The notes: generated from the letters alone by a model not told the origin. A stretch of 64,000 nucleotides of DNA from JBKHXF01 sp046566145 (GCA_046566145.1 JBKHXF010000022.1:124001-188000), one strand, 5' to 3'. Positions 1 through 8,398 are shown, numbered from the stretch's first letter. Made by a program: numbers and translations.

Positions 1-511
1 CGACCGAGAAGGCGAGGCGGGGTGGCGACGCGGTGACGACCACCTCGACCCCCGCGGGATCGAGCTCGGCGAGCGCCCAGGCGATGGCCACGACGAGCTC
101 GCGGGTCGCACGGACCTCCACCCGGGCCTCGACCCGGGGTTCGGGTCCCGGCGGGACCACCGTGGTCCGGTTGGGGAGCAGCTCGCGCAGCACGGTCGCG
201 GCGGACTCGCCCAGGGCGGTCACGTCGAGCAGCCGGCGTGGCACGCCGGCGTCGAAGTGGCGCAGGCCGTCGAGGGCGCGCAGCAGGGCGGTCAGCCGCT
301 CGGTGTCGCGATGCAGCGCCTGCACGACCTCCCGGGCGGCGGGGTCCTCGAGGTCCTCGGCGAGCTCGAGCTCCCCGCGGATCCCGGTGACCACGTTGCG
401 GAGCGCGTGGAACAGCGCCGACGCCACGCCGGCGCGTGCGGCCTCGTCGGGGGGCGCGCCCCCCGACGGCCAGAGCCCCGCAGGGCCGCGTCCAGGTCCC
501 ACGTGCTGCAC
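1..511 (-). CDS. Sensor histidine kinase, C-terminal part cut by window edge
   Basis: Reading leftwards this frame stays open to base 1, so only the N-terminal part of the product is visible. It shows a dimerisation/phosphoacceptor helix with FHALRNVVTG (candidate phospho-His in FHALRN), followed by ERLTALLRALDGL and then the start of an ATPase-like fold (ELVVAIAWALAEL). That arrangement is typical of histidine kinases that lack transmembrane segments. GTG codons at 511 and 502 are both possible starts and neither has a strong ribosome site. It is transcribed away from the thioredoxin gene. Its partner could be the response regulator at 1202-1633, but that is inference from proximity only. 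The ATP-binding motifs needed to confirm a kinase lie outside the window. Confidence 0.6.
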   Translation of the reverse strand, partial: MQHVGPGRGPAGLWPSGGAPPDEAARAGVASALFHALRNVVTGIRGELELAEDLEDPAAREVVQALHRDTERLTALLRALDGLRHFDAGVPRRLLDVTALGESAATVLRELLPNRTTVVPPGPEPRVEARVEVRATRELVVAIAWALAELDPAGVEVVVTASPPRLAFSV

Positions 512-632
512 CGTCCGTCGACACCCCTGCCCGCTGGGACGCAGAGGTTGCCACAGGCCGATGAGAGGTGGGTGAGGTCGGGACGTGCGTGTGCGCCCCG
601 CGCGGCCCCGGTGCGGGTCGGGCCGGGGTCGT

Positions 633-1004
633 TCAGTCGTGCTGGGCCTCGTGCTCGGCGATCCTCGCGCGGACCTCGTCCATGTCGAGGTCCTTGACCT
701 GCCGAACGAGCTCCTGGAGGGCCGCCTGGGGCAGGGCGCCGGGCTGGGAGAACACGAGCACCTCGTCCCGGAAGGCCATCACGGTCGGGATGGAGCGGAT
801 GTTGAACCGCTGGGCGAGCGCCTGCTGGTCCTCGGTGTCGACCTTGCCGAACACGACATCGGTGTGCTCCTCGGACGCCGCCTCGTAGTGGGGCGCGAAG
901 CTCTTGCACGGGCCGCACCAGTCGGCCCAGAAGTCGAGCAGGACGATGGCGTTGTCCCGGATGGTCTGCTCGAACGTCTCGGAGGTGAGGGCGACGGTGG
1001 CCAC
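633..1004 (-). CDS. Thioredoxin
   Basis: A 123-residue thioredoxin-fold protein with the canonical active site WCGPCK in LLDFWADWCGPCKSFAP and the cis-proline loop IRSIPTVMAF. It acts as a cytoplasmic dithiol reductant. The GTG start at 1004 follows AGGAG at a good distance; longer in-frame starts lack thioredoxin-like sequence. The C-terminus has a charged helical tail (MDEVRARIAEHEAQHD) slightly longer than in the minimal fold. A possible promoter lies upstream on this strand: TTGACC and, 17 bases on, CACCAT. It is divergent from the response regulator at 1202, and an 11-bp inverted repeat lies between them. Which of the cell's thioredoxins this is cannot be told from sequence. Confidence 0.93.
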   Translation of the reverse strand: MATVALTSETFEQTIRDNAIVLLDFWADWCGPCKSFAPHYEAASEEHTDVVFGKVDTEDQQALAQRFNIRSIPTVMAFRDEVLVFSQPGALPQAALQELVRQVKDLDMDEVRARIAEHEAQHD

Positions 1005-1075
1005 GGGTGCTCCTGTCGAAGGTCGCGTCGGTCGGGCGCGGGGTGCGGGATGGGGGCGGGCCCGGATGGTGGAGG

Positions 1076-1108
1076 GGCCGCGCGTCGGGGTCAACGGGAC
1101 GCGCGGCC
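1076..1108. repeat. 11-bp perfect inverted repeat in a divergent promoter region
   Basis: GGCCGCGCGTC (1076-1086) and its exact complement (1098-1108) flank an 11-base loop. The repeat lies between the divergent thioredoxin and response-regulator genes and overlaps the candidate thioredoxin -35 element TTGACC on the minus strand. It could be an operator for one or both genes. A chance GC-rich hairpin cannot be excluded. Confidence 0.4.
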
Positions 1109-1201
1109 GTGGCATTCCGGACGTCACCCTCGGGGGCGGACCTCGTTGGTGGGGGTGACCCTGTTCGCCCGCCGACGCTGCCGACCCGAGGAGCCCGCAC
1201 C

Positions 1202-1633
1202 GTGGCCGACGTGCTCGTCGTCGACGACGACGACGACCTCCGCGTCCTCGTCGAGGCGCTGCTGGTGCGCAGCGGCCACGCCGTGCGGACCGCGGCGACG
1301 GCCGAGGACGCCCTGCTGCGCTCGGCGGAGTCGCGTGCCGACGTGATGCTGCTCGACCTGTCGCTGCCGGGGCTCGACGGCGACGAGTTCCTCTCGCTGC
1401 TCGACCGGGGCCTCGGCCGTCCACGCTCGCTCGTCATCATGTCCGCCCGAGCGGCCGCCGAGGTCGCCGAGGTCGCACGGATGCACGGGGCGCACCACCT
1501 CGTGAAGCCGTTCCTGCCCGGTGAGCTCGACCGCGTCGTCGCGACGGCGCTCGCCGACCTCGCCCGGGTCCCGGACGGCCGCGGCGCGGCCGGTGACGAC
1601 CCGGAGCCGGGGCGCGTGATCCTCGTGCCGTGA
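1202..1633 (+). CDS. Single-domain response regulator (CheY-like)
   Basis: A 143-residue receiver domain without an output domain. It has the acidic pocket VVDDDDD near residues 7-12, the phosphoacceptor Asp52 in MLLDLSLPG, the switch Ser in VIMSARA and the conserved Lys in HLVKPF. It would receive phosphate from a histidine kinase and act by protein contact. The GTG at 1202 is preceded by GAGGAG at 8-base spacing, which decides the start. The tail after the fold is short and polar (GDDPEPGRVILVP). Its cognate kinase may be the fragment at 1-511, but several orphan kinases lie elsewhere in the window, so this pairing is unproven. Confidence 0.85.
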   Translation: MADVLVVDDDDDLRVLVEALLVRSGHAVRTAATAEDALLRSAESRADVMLLDLSLPGLDGDEFLSLLDRGLGRPRSLVIMSARAAAEVAEVARMHGAHHLVKPFLPGELDRVVATALADLARVPDGRGAAGDDPEPGRVILVP

Positions 1634-1668
1634 CCGGTCACGGGACCGGGTCGTGGCCGGGGCGGGTC

Positions 1669-1674
1669 TAGACT
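1669..1674 (+). promoter_or_regulatory. Predicted -10 element TAGACT for purS
   Basis: TAGACT fits the TANNNT actinobacterial -10 pattern and lies 31 bases before the purS start. The same TAGACTCGGCCGCC string recurs before hemB at 61491. No convincing -35 is visible. Confidence 0.5.
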
Positions 1675-1705
1675 CGGCCGCCACGCCCGAGACCCGGAGA
1701 CCTCC

Positions 1706-1969
1706 GTGCCCCGCATCGCCGTCGACGTCCTGCTCAAGCGCGAGATCCTCGACCCCCAGGGCCGTGCCGTGGAGCGTGCCCTGCCCGGGCTCGGGCACCC
1801 CGGGGTGAGCGAGGTGCGGGTCGGCAAGCACCTCGAGCTCGTGGTCGACGCCGAGGGCGAGGACCTCGCGGCACGGGTCGACGAGATGTGCCGCGACTTC
1901 CTCACCAACCCGGTGATCGAGTCCTTCACGTGGCGCGTCATCGACGAGTCGGAGCGCGCGGACGCCTGA
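1706..1969 (+). CDS. purS: Phosphoribosylformylglycinamidine synthase subunit PurS
   Basis: An 87-residue PurS, the small subunit that bridges PurQ and PurL in the three-part FGAM synthetase of purine biosynthesis. The N-terminus reads as a PurS strand (VDVLLKREILDPQGRAVERAL), followed by GVSEVRVGKHLEL and a C-terminal CRDFLTNPVIESFTW typical of the family. The length matches known PurS proteins. The GTG at 1706 lies 31 bases after a TAGACT -10 element. purQ and purL follow on the same strand, but an unrelated membrane gene lies between purS and purQ, which is unusual for this unit. Confidence 0.93.
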   Translation: MPRIAVDVLLKREILDPQGRAVERALPGLGHPGVSEVRVGKHLELVVDAEGEDLAARVDEMCRDFLTNPVIESFTWRVIDESERADA

Positions 1970-2031
1970 GCGCCCCGCCTCCCGGCTCCGAACACCTCGC
2001 GACCCCCTCCCCACCCCACGGACGTCCCACC

Positions 2032-2784
2032 ATGGACCGCAGCCCCGGCGGCGTCGGCGACGGCCTGCCGAGCCTCCCGACCGGCGAGCCCGTGCTGGCG
2101 CGCTGGTTCGCGATCGCGATGATCGCGGTCGTCCTGCTCGGGCTCGGCGTGGTCGCGTGGGCGTTGCTGTCGATCCGCGGCATCGAGATCGCCGTCGCGG
2201 AGCGTCGCCCCCCCGGCACCGCGGAGGTGACGCACGAACGCGGTGACGCCGCGCTCAACCGGACCCTCGACGTCGAGCCCGGCCCGGGTTGCGCCGCTGG
2301 TATCGAGATGATCGGCGACGAGGGGGCGCGCTCCACGGCGCGGCGGGCGCTGTCGGCGATGTGCCAGCAGCTGCAGCTCGGCGAGTACCCCGAGGTCGAG
2401 GCCGGGCTCGGGGAGTGGCTGGCCAACGACGGGCTCATCCGCATCGCGGTGTTCGAGGTCAACGGGCTCGACTCGTCCGCGCGCGTCGAGGACGGTCGCT
2501 GGGTCATCGAGCTGAACGCGAAGTTCCAGTTCGACCGGGCCGCGCTCGCGGCACCCTTCGTGATGCACGAGCTCGTCCACCTCGGCGACCCCGGCTGGCC
2601 CGGCGAGCCGCTCTCGGCCGAGGCTGAGCTGCGTGCCATGGAGGTGCAGCTGCAGGTCTGCGACGCCCTCGTCGGCGACCCGAAGCCGCGCGGGTGCCAG
2701 GACGCCCGCGACCTCGTCGCGGACGAGGCCGCCGTGCAGGAGCTGGTCGATGCGGGGTTCCGTCGGGGCTCCGGCCCCCGGTAG
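2032..2784 (+). CDS. Membrane-anchored HELVH (zinc peptidase-like) protein
   Basis: A 250-residue protein with one N-terminal transmembrane segment (about residues 25-48, FAIAMIAVVLLGLGVVAWAL) and an outside C-terminal domain. The motif H179-E-L-V-H183 has the HExxH form of zinc metallopeptidases, and AEAELRAME about 17 residues on could give a third ligand. Three cysteines (CAAG, MCQQ, VCDA) plus a late Cys (RGCQ) suggest disulfides. The ATG at 2032 is chosen because it starts just before the membrane segment. It sits between purS and purQ, and its TAG stop forms part of the purQ -10 element. The substrate is unknown and activity is inferred from the motif alone. Confidence 0.7.
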   Translation: MDRSPGGVGDGLPSLPTGEPVLARWFAIAMIAVVLLGLGVVAWALLSIRGIEIAVAERRPPGTAEVTHERGDAALNRTLDVEPGPGCAAGIEMIGDEGARSTARRALSAMCQQLQLGEYPEVEAGLGEWLANDGLIRIAVFEVNGLDSSARVEDGRWVIELNAKFQFDRAALAAPFVMHELVHLGDPGWPGEPLSAEAELRAMEVQLQVCDALVGDPKPRGCQDARDLVADEAAVQELVDAGFRRGSGPR

Positions 2785-2787
2785 CGT
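2782..2787 (+). promoter_or_regulatory. Predicted -10 element TAGCGT for purQ, overlapping a stop codon
   Basis: TAGCGT matches TANNNT, lies 47 bases before purQ, and its first three bases are the stop codon of the preceding gene. Confidence 0.4.
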
Positions 2788-2834
2788 TGCCGCGGCCAGA
2801 CCGCCGCTCCCGAACCCCGACCGAGGGCCGTCCC

Positions 2835-3506
2835 GTGCGCATCGGCGTCATCACCTTCCCCGGCTCGCTCGACGACCGCGACGCGATGCTGGCCGTCGAG
2901 GCCTGCGGCGGCGAGGCGGTCTCGCTGTGGCACGCCGACGACGACACGAAGGGCGTCGACGGCGTCGTCCTGCCCGGCGGGTTCAGCTACGGCGACTACC
3001 TGCGCTGCGGGGCCGTCTCCGCCCACGCCCCGGTCATGGATGCGGTGCGTCGCTTCGCCGCCGACGGCGGCCCGGTCCTCGGCATCTGCAACGGCTTCCA
3101 GATCCTGTGCGAGGCGGGCCTGCTGCCCGGTGCGCTGCTGCGGAACGCCGGCCTGCGCTTCACCTGCCGCCCGGTGACCCTGCGGGTCGAGACCGACCGC
3201 ACGCCGTGGACCCGGACGTTCGCCGCCGGCGCCACCACCGTCGTCCCGGTCAAGAACGGCGAGGGCCGCTACCATGCGGACGCCGCGACGCTCGACCGGA
3301 TGGAGGCCGAGGCCCAGGTCGTGTTCCGCTACGTCGGCGAGAACCCCAACGGCTCCGAGCGGGACATCGCCGGCGTGTGCAACGAGGCCGGCAACGTGGT
3401 CGGGCTCATGCCCCACCCGGAGCACGCCGTCGACCCGGTGCTGTGGGGCGGCACCGGCGGGCGCGGGCTGTTCGAGAGCGTCCTGCAGGTCGCGGCCGCC
3501 CGCTGA
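2835..3506 (+). CDS. purQ: Phosphoribosylformylglycinamidine synthase subunit PurQ
   Basis: A 223-residue class I glutamine amidotransferase that supplies ammonia to PurL. The nucleophile elbow LGICNGFQ contains the catalytic Cys, and MPHPEHA carries the His of the triad with a following Glu. GGFSYGDYLRCG near the N-terminus is the PurQ signature. The GTG at 2835 opens directly on the first strand (VRIGVITFPGSLDDRDA). Product length agrees with stand-alone PurQ rather than the fused large PurL of proteobacteria. Its partner purL lies downstream at 6104, separated by three other genes. Confidence 0.96.
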   Translation: MRIGVITFPGSLDDRDAMLAVEACGGEAVSLWHADDDTKGVDGVVLPGGFSYGDYLRCGAVSAHAPVMDAVRRFAADGGPVLGICNGFQILCEAGLLPGALLRNAGLRFTCRPVTLRVETDRTPWTRTFAAGATTVVPVKNGEGRYHADAATLDRMEAEAQVVFRYVGENPNGSERDIAGVCNEAGNVVGLMPHPEHAVDPVLWGGTGGRGLFESVLQVAAAR

Positions 3507-3517
3507 CCCTGCCCTCC

Positions 3518-3532
3518 CGCGGCTCCGCCGCG
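3518..3532. terminator. Short hairpin between convergent genes
   Basis: CGCGGC-TCC-GCCGCG forms a 6-bp stem with a 3-base loop in the 33-base gap between the end of purQ and the end of the MFS gene. There is no T-run. It is a weak candidate for a bidirectional terminator. Confidence 0.35.
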
Positions 3533-3539
3533 TCCGCGG

Positions 3540-4784
3540 TCAGGCACCGGCCTCGGCGACGAGGCCGATGCGGCGCCACACGACGGCAGTCGTGAGGCCT
3601 GCGCCGACGAACGCGAACCAGAACGGCGCCAGCAGGCCGAAGCCCTGCGCGAGCCCGCCGCCGATGGCCGCGCCGGCGGCGAGCGGACCGACGACGGCGA
3701 GCATGTAGACGCTCTGCACCCGGCCCTGCAGCGCCCGCGGAACGGCGCGCTGCCGGATCGTGTTCGACAGCGTCCCCCACACGACCGCGTGGATGCCGAA
3801 CGCGAACATCACCGCCCCCGCGACGAGGGGACGGTCCGTCAGCGCGAGCCCGAGGTGCGTGCACGTCTCGACGACGAGACCGACGCGCAGCATCGTGGCG
3901 TAGGAGACGCGCGCCTCGATGCGGCGCCACAGCACCGCCCCGAGCACGCCGCCGGCGGCGCTGGTCGTCAGCAGCAGCCCGAAGCCCCGCTCGCTGAGCC
4001 CGAGCACCTCGAGCGCGTAGAGCACCCACGTGGAGAACGCCGCTCCGAAGGTCACGTTGAACACGGCGATGAGCAGGACCAGCGTGCGGACCGCCGGGTG
4101 GCCGCGCAGCCACGTGAGCCCCTCCCGGACGTCGTCGACGAGCCGCTGCCCCGCCGGTCGCGGCTCGGGCGGCGACGGTCGGACCCGCCGCACCAGCAGG
4201 ACCCCGGACAGGAAGCCGACGGCGTTCGCGACGAACGGCAGGGCGGGGAGCGCCGCGAACAGGCTCGCGCCCAGCGGCGGGCCGGCGAGCTCGTTGGTGA
4301 CGACCCGTGCCCCGACGAGGCGGGCGTTCGCGACCCCGAGCGCGTCGCGGGGGGTGGTGACGGCGACGAGGGTCGAGGTCGCGTTGTCCGCGAAGGTCTC
4401 GGCGGTCCCGACGAGGAACAGCAGCCCGTACAGCAGGGGCAGCGTGAGCAGGTCGAGCGCGACCGTGGCGGCGAGGGTCGCGAGCACCAGCGCCCGCAAC
4501 CCGTTCACCCGCATGATCAGGGCACGCCGGTCGACCCGGTCGACGACCGCGCCGGCGGCGACCCCGAAGACGATCCACGGCAGCCGCTGGAAGAGCACGC
4601 CCGCGGCCACGGCCAGCGGCTCCCTGGAGATGCTGGCCACGAGCAGCGGTGCGGCGGCGAGCGCGATGCCGTCCCCGAGGTTCGTGGTGGCGTAGGCCGA
4701 CCACACCCACCTGAAGTCGCGCCCCGCCGCTGGGGGCAGCAGGGCGTCGAGGGCTCGGCGCGGGCCGCTGCTCAGCCGTCCCAC
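3540..4784 (-). CDS. MFS transporter, major facilitator family
   Basis: A 414-residue integral membrane protein with about 12 hydrophobic segments. It carries the inter-helix loop GAVVDRVDRRALI, a variant of the MFS loop 2-3 motif (normally GxxxDRxGRR), and a central cytoplasmic loop (RPSPPEPRPAGQRLVDDVREGLTWL) typical of enterobactin-exporter-like MFS_3 proteins. It is probably a drug or metabolite exporter; the substrate is not predictable. The GTG at 4784 is preceded by GGGA; another GTG at 4793 is in frame. The start overlaps the end of the nitroreductase gene by 13 bases, so the two are probably co-transcribed. Confidence 0.85.
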   Translation of the reverse strand: MGRLSSGPRRALDALLPPAAGRDFRWVWSAYATTNLGDGIALAAAPLLVASISREPLAVAAGVLFQRLPWIVFGVAAGAVVDRVDRRALIMRVNGLRALVLATLAATVALDLLTLPLLYGLLFLVGTAETFADNATSTLVAVTTPRDALGVANARLVGARVVTNELAGPPLGASLFAALPALPFVANAVGFLSGVLLVRRVRPSPPEPRPAGQRLVDDVREGLTWLRGHPAVRTLVLLIAVFNVTFGAAFSTWVLYALEVLGLSERGFGLLLTTSAAGGVLGAVLWRRIEARVSYATMLRVGLVVETCTHLGLALTDRPLVAGAVMFAFGIHAVVWGTLSNTIRQRAVPRALQGRVQSVYMLAVVGPLAAGAAIGGGLAQGFGLLAPFWFAFVGAGLTTAVVWRRIGLVAEAGA

Positions 4785-5371
4785 GCGTCCCACGAGACGA
4801 CGTCGTCGAGGTCGGCCCACCCGCGGGCGAGCGAGCCGGACGGCCGGTCGCCGTCGGGGTGGGGGTGGCCGATCGGCACGACGCCCAGCGGGTGGACGCC
4901 CTCGGGCAGGCCCAGGAAGCCGGCGAGGCCGGGCACGGCGTGGGCGCCGAGGAACCCGGCCACGAGCCCGGCGTCGACGACGGCGAGCAGGAGGTTCTCG
5001 AGGGCCGCGCCGGCGTCGACCCACCAGTAGGGCACGTCCCACTGCCCCGGCCCCCCGGACTTGTCGGGCTCGTCGTAGCGGGCGCGGTAGGCCCGCTCGT
5101 CGGCGCACGGGACCACCAGCGCCGGCGCGGCCGAAAGCCACGGGTCGAACCCGCGGGCGACGTAGTCCGGCTCCCCGGCCAGCTCGGCCAGCGCCCGGCG
5201 ACGCTCGTCGTCCACCACGACCACGAAGCGCTGGCCCTGGCTGAAGCCGGCCGACGGGGCCCGACGGGCCGCCTCGAGCAGGTGCAGCAGCACCTCCCGC
5301 TCGACGGGCTCCCCGCTGGTGCGCCGCACCATCCGCCGGCGCGCGATCGTCTCGAGCAGCTCCACGTCCAT
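4772..5371 (-). CDS. Nitroreductase family protein
   Basis: A 199-residue FMN-dependent nitroreductase-fold protein. The N-terminal IARRRMVRRTSGEPVEREVL resembles the family's RRSxRxF-type start, and APSAGFSQGQRFVVV follows where the FMN-phosphate loop is expected. The C-terminal HPLGVVPIGHPHPDGDRPSGS corresponds to the conserved GYP-like segment before the last arginine. Members reduce nitro compounds or flavins with NAD(P)H, or act in cofactor chemistry; this one is not assignable further. It is the first gene of a two-gene unit with the MFS transporter, which hints at handling of a small aromatic compound (inference). Confidence 0.82.
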   Translation of the reverse strand: MDVELLETIARRRMVRRTSGEPVEREVLLHLLEAARRAPSAGFSQGQRFVVVVDDERRRALAELAGEPDYVARGFDPWLSAAPALVVPCADERAYRARYDEPDKSGGPGQWDVPYWWVDAGAALENLLLAVVDAGLVAGFLGAHAVPGLAGFLGLPEGVHPLGVVPIGHPHPDGDRPSGSLARGWADLDDVVSWDAWDG

Positions 5372-5618
5372 GCCTCCCTGACGGGCGTCGGTCCGCCGGG
5401 GCCGGGCGGGTGACGGCCGCCGCGACGCTACCGCCCGGGTGGGGGAGGCGACCCCCCGCGGTCCGGTCGACCGGGGCCGGTCCCCGCCGACCGGCGGTGC
5501 CCGTCCGGTCGCACCTCGTCGACGTCACGGCCACGGTGGCCGTCCGCCGGTGTCGCGTGTGCCGCGGCGGCCCGAGGGTGGTGCGCACGCCCCAGGCACC
5601 CGACCGAGAGGACCCGCC
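5372..5618. promoter_or_regulatory. Divergent intergenic region
   Basis: 247 bases separate the nitroreductase (minus) from the Cys-rich protein (plus). I saw no riboswitch, repeat or clear -10/-35 pair. It must hold both promoters. Confidence 0.3.
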
Positions 5619-5999
5619 GTGGCGCTCACCGAGATCCTGTCCGCCCACCCGGAGGAGGTCGCCGTGACCGAGCTCGCCGACGCGATCGAGGCGCTGCTCG
5701 ACTGCGCTGGCCACTGCGACGCCTGCGCCGACGCGTGCATCGGCGAGGAGCACGACATGTCGCGCTGTGCGCGCTCATGCCTCGACTGCGCCGACGTCTG
5801 CCGCGCCACCGCGGCGGTCCTCGCCCGCGCGAGCGCCTCGGCGACCCCGTGGCGCGACCTCGTCGAGCTCTGCGCCCGCGTCTGCGACGCGTGCGCCGAG
5901 GAGTGCGGCTCCCACGAGGCCGACCACTGCCGGGTCTGCGCGGCCGCGTGCCGTCGCTGCGCCGAGGCGTGCCGTGCGCTGGTGGAGGCGACCGCCTGA
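5619..5999 (+). CDS. Four-helix-bundle Cys-rich copper-binding-type protein
   Basis: A 126-residue helical protein with about 20 cysteines in four regular blocks: CAGHCDACADAC, CARSCLDCADVC, CARVCDACAEEC and CRVCAAACRRCAEAC. This heptad-spaced pattern matches the DUF326 / Csp copper-storage family, in which Cys residues line the core of a four-helix bundle and bind Cu(I). No signal peptide is visible, so it would be cytoplasmic. The GTG at 5619 follows GAGAGGA at good spacing. No copper regulator or transporter lies nearby, so the metal assignment rests on the family alone. Confidence 0.82.
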   Translation: MALTEILSAHPEEVAVTELADAIEALLDCAGHCDACADACIGEEHDMSRCARSCLDCADVCRATAAVLARASASATPWRDLVELCARVCDACAEECGSHEADHCRVCAAACRRCAEACRALVEATA

Positions 6000-6038
6000 G
6001 GGGCGCCCGCCGCTTCCGGGCGGGGGAGGGCACGTCGC

Positions 6039-6044
6039 TAGCAT
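6039..6044 (+). promoter_or_regulatory. Predicted -10 element TAGCAT for purL
   Basis: TAGCAT fits TANNNT and lies 59 bases before the purL start, leaving a leader of about 50 bases without an obvious structure. Confidence 0.4.
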
Positions 6045-6103
6045 CGGCGGCCACCGCCGACGCGTCGCCGTCGCGCCCCTCCCCCCTCGCCCGTGAGGCC
6101 CCC

Positions 6104-8398
6104 GTGACGACCTCCTTCCCCCCCGACGAGACGCTCTCCGACGAGCGGGCCCGCGAGCTCGGCCACGAGCTCGGCCTGCGCGGGGACGAGTACGACCGCA
6201 TCGTCGAGACGCTCGGCCGCACGCCGACCGTCTCCGAGCTCGGCATGTACTCCGTGATGTGGTCGGAGCACTGCTCCTACAAGAGCTCCAAGGTGCACCT
6301 GCGCACCCTCCCGACCGAGGGTCCGGGGATCCTCGTCGGACCGGGGGAGAACGCGGGCGTCGTCGACGTCGGTGACGGCATCGCGGTCAGCTTCAAGATC
6401 GAGTCGCACAACCACCCGAGCTTCGTCGAGCCCTACCAGGGCGCGGCGACGGGCGTGGGCGGCATCCTGCGCGACATCTTCACGATGGGTGCCCGCCCCA
6501 TCGCGATCATGGACCCGCTGCGCTTCGGCGTCCCGACGCGCCCCGACGGCTCCCCGGACCCGCTCCAGCGCCACCTGGTCGACGGGATCGTCCGCGGGGT
6601 CGGTGGGTACGGCAACTGCGTCGGTGTGCCGAACATCGGCGGTGAGACCGTCTTCGACGAGTGCTACGCCGGCAACCCGCTCGTCAACGTGTTCGCCATC
6701 GGTGTGATGCCCAAGGACCGCCTGCAGCTCGCCGTGGCCGAGCGGGTCGGCGACGTCGCGGTGCTGCTCGGCTCCGCCACCGGCCGCGACGGCATCGGCG
6801 GCGCCTCGGTGCTCGCGAGCCAGGAGTTCGACGAGGGCCTCGACGACAAGCGGCCCAACGTCCAGGTCGGCGACCCCTTCGCCGAGAAGCTCCTCATCGA
6901 GTGCTGCCTCGAGCTGTACGACCGCGACCTGCTGTCGGGCATCCAGGACATGGGCGCCGCCGGCATCGCCTGCTCCACCTCGGAGATGGCCTCGAAGGCC
7001 TCCATGGGCATGGCCGTCGACCTCGACGCCGTGCACCTGCGCGAGCCGTCGATGGAGAGCTGGGAGATCCTCTGCTCGGAGTCGCAGGAGCGGATGCTCG
7101 CGCTCGTGCAGCCCGAGCAGCTCGACGAGGTCCTCGCGGTCGCCGAGCGGTGGGGTGTGCCCGCGTCCGTCGTCGGTGAGGTCGTCGAGGGCAGCAACCT
7201 CGTGCTGCGCCGTCGCGGCGAGGTCGTGGCCGACCTGCCGGCGCGCTCGCTGGCGGACGAGGGGCCGACCTACGACCGACCGATGCAGCGGCCCGCCGTC
7301 CTCGACGAGTACGCCGCCGTCGACGCCGAGCACCCGGACGTCCCCGGCCTGGGCGGCGCGCCCGGCGACCTCGACGCCTTCGCGCTGACCTTCCTGCGCT
7401 CGCCGAACGTCGCCACGCCGAGGTGGATCACCGAGCAGTACGACTCGCTGGTGCAGGCCGGCACGGTGCTCGGGCCCGGCATGGGTGACGCCGGCGTCGT
7501 CCGGCTCCCCGGCTCGCGCAGGGCCGTGGCCGCCTCGACCGACGGCAACGGTCGCTGGTGCGAGCTCGACCCGCGCGAGGGCGCGCGCCGCGTCGTGGCC
7601 GAGGCGTTCCGCAACGTCGCCTGCGTGGGAGCGCGCCCGCTCGCGACCACCAACTGCCTCAACTTCGGCTCGCCCGAGCGTCCCGAGGTGATGTGGCAGT
7701 TCGCCGAGGCCGTCGCCGGGATGGGCGAGGCCTGCACGGCCCTCGGCGTCCCCGTGACCGGCGGCAACGTCAGCTTCTACAACGAGACCCGCGTGGACGG
7801 CGAACCCCGGGCGATCCACCCCACGCCCGTGGTCGGCATCCTCGGGGTGCTCGACGACGCGGAGCACGCGGTCGGCTCGGCCTTCGTCGCCGCCGACGAC
7901 GTCGTGTTCGTGCTCGGGCCGGCGACCCACGACGGGCTCGCCGGCTCGGAGCTGCAACGGGTGCTTGGCCTGCCGCTCGGCGGCCGGCTGGCGCCGGTCG
8001 ACCTCGAGCTCGAGGCGGCGCTCGGCCAGGTCCTCCACGAGGCCGCCCGACAGGGCCTCCTCGACTCGGCCCACGACGTCGGTACCGGCGGGCTCCTCGC
8101 CTGCCTCGCGGACTCGGTGGCCGGCAGCGGCCTCGGCGTCGTCGTGGCCCCCGACGTCGACGTCGACCCGGTGCAGGTCCTCTTCTCGGAGGCCCCCGGC
8201 CGGGTGGTCGTGACGGTGGCCCCGACCCACGTCCGGTCGCTCGCGAGCCTCTGCGCCGACGCGGGTGTCGCGCTGCGGGACGTCGGCACCGTCGGCGGGG
8301 ACCGCCTCCAGGTGACCGGGCTGGTCGACCTCGGGGTCGAGGACGTCGTCGCGGTCATGGGTGGAGCCGTCGCGGAGGCGGTCGGCGAGCCCGCCTGA
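6104..8398 (+). CDS. purL: Phosphoribosylformylglycinamidine synthase subunit PurL
   Basis: A 764-residue PurL, the ATP-dependent catalytic subunit converting FGAR to FGAM. The N-terminal MWSEHCSYKSSK is the family signature. The first AIRS-like half contains KIESHNHPS, where the conserved His binds substrate, and the second half contains VTGGNVSFYNE. Its size is that of the small PurL that needs PurS and PurQ, both of which are present upstream. The GTG at 6104 follows a weak purine stretch and starts the product just before the conserved helix. A short CCGCC-GTGA-GGCGG hairpin follows the stop at 8401-8414. Confidence 0.97.
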   Translation: MTTSFPPDETLSDERARELGHELGLRGDEYDRIVETLGRTPTVSELGMYSVMWSEHCSYKSSKVHLRTLPTEGPGILVGPGENAGVVDVGDGIAVSFKIESHNHPSFVEPYQGAATGVGGILRDIFTMGARPIAIMDPLRFGVPTRPDGSPDPLQRHLVDGIVRGVGGYGNCVGVPNIGGETVFDECYAGNPLVNVFAIGVMPKDRLQLAVAERVGDVAVLLGSATGRDGIGGASVLASQEFDEGLDDKRPNVQVGDPFAEKLLIECCLELYDRDLLSGIQDMGAAGIACSTSEMASKASMGMAVDLDAVHLREPSMESWEILCSESQERMLALVQPEQLDEVLAVAERWGVPASVVGEVVEGSNLVLRRRGEVVADLPARSLADEGPTYDRPMQRPAVLDEYAAVDAEHPDVPGLGGAPGDLDAFALTFLRSPNVATPRWITEQYDSLVQAGTVLGPGMGDAGVVRLPGSRRAVAASTDGNGRWCELDPREGARRVVAEAFRNVACVGARPLATTNCLNFGSPERPEVMWQFAEAVAGMGEACTALGVPVTGGNVSFYNETRVDGEPRAIHPTPVVGILGVLDDAEHAVGSAFVAADDVVFVLGPATHDGLAGSELQRVLGLPLGGRLAPVDLELEAALGQVLHEAARQGLLDSAHDVGTGGLLACLADSVAGSGLGVVVAPDVDVDPVQVLFSEAPGRVVVTVAPTHVRSLASLCADAGVALRDVGTVGGDRLQVTGLVDLGVEDVVAVMGGAVAEAVGEPA

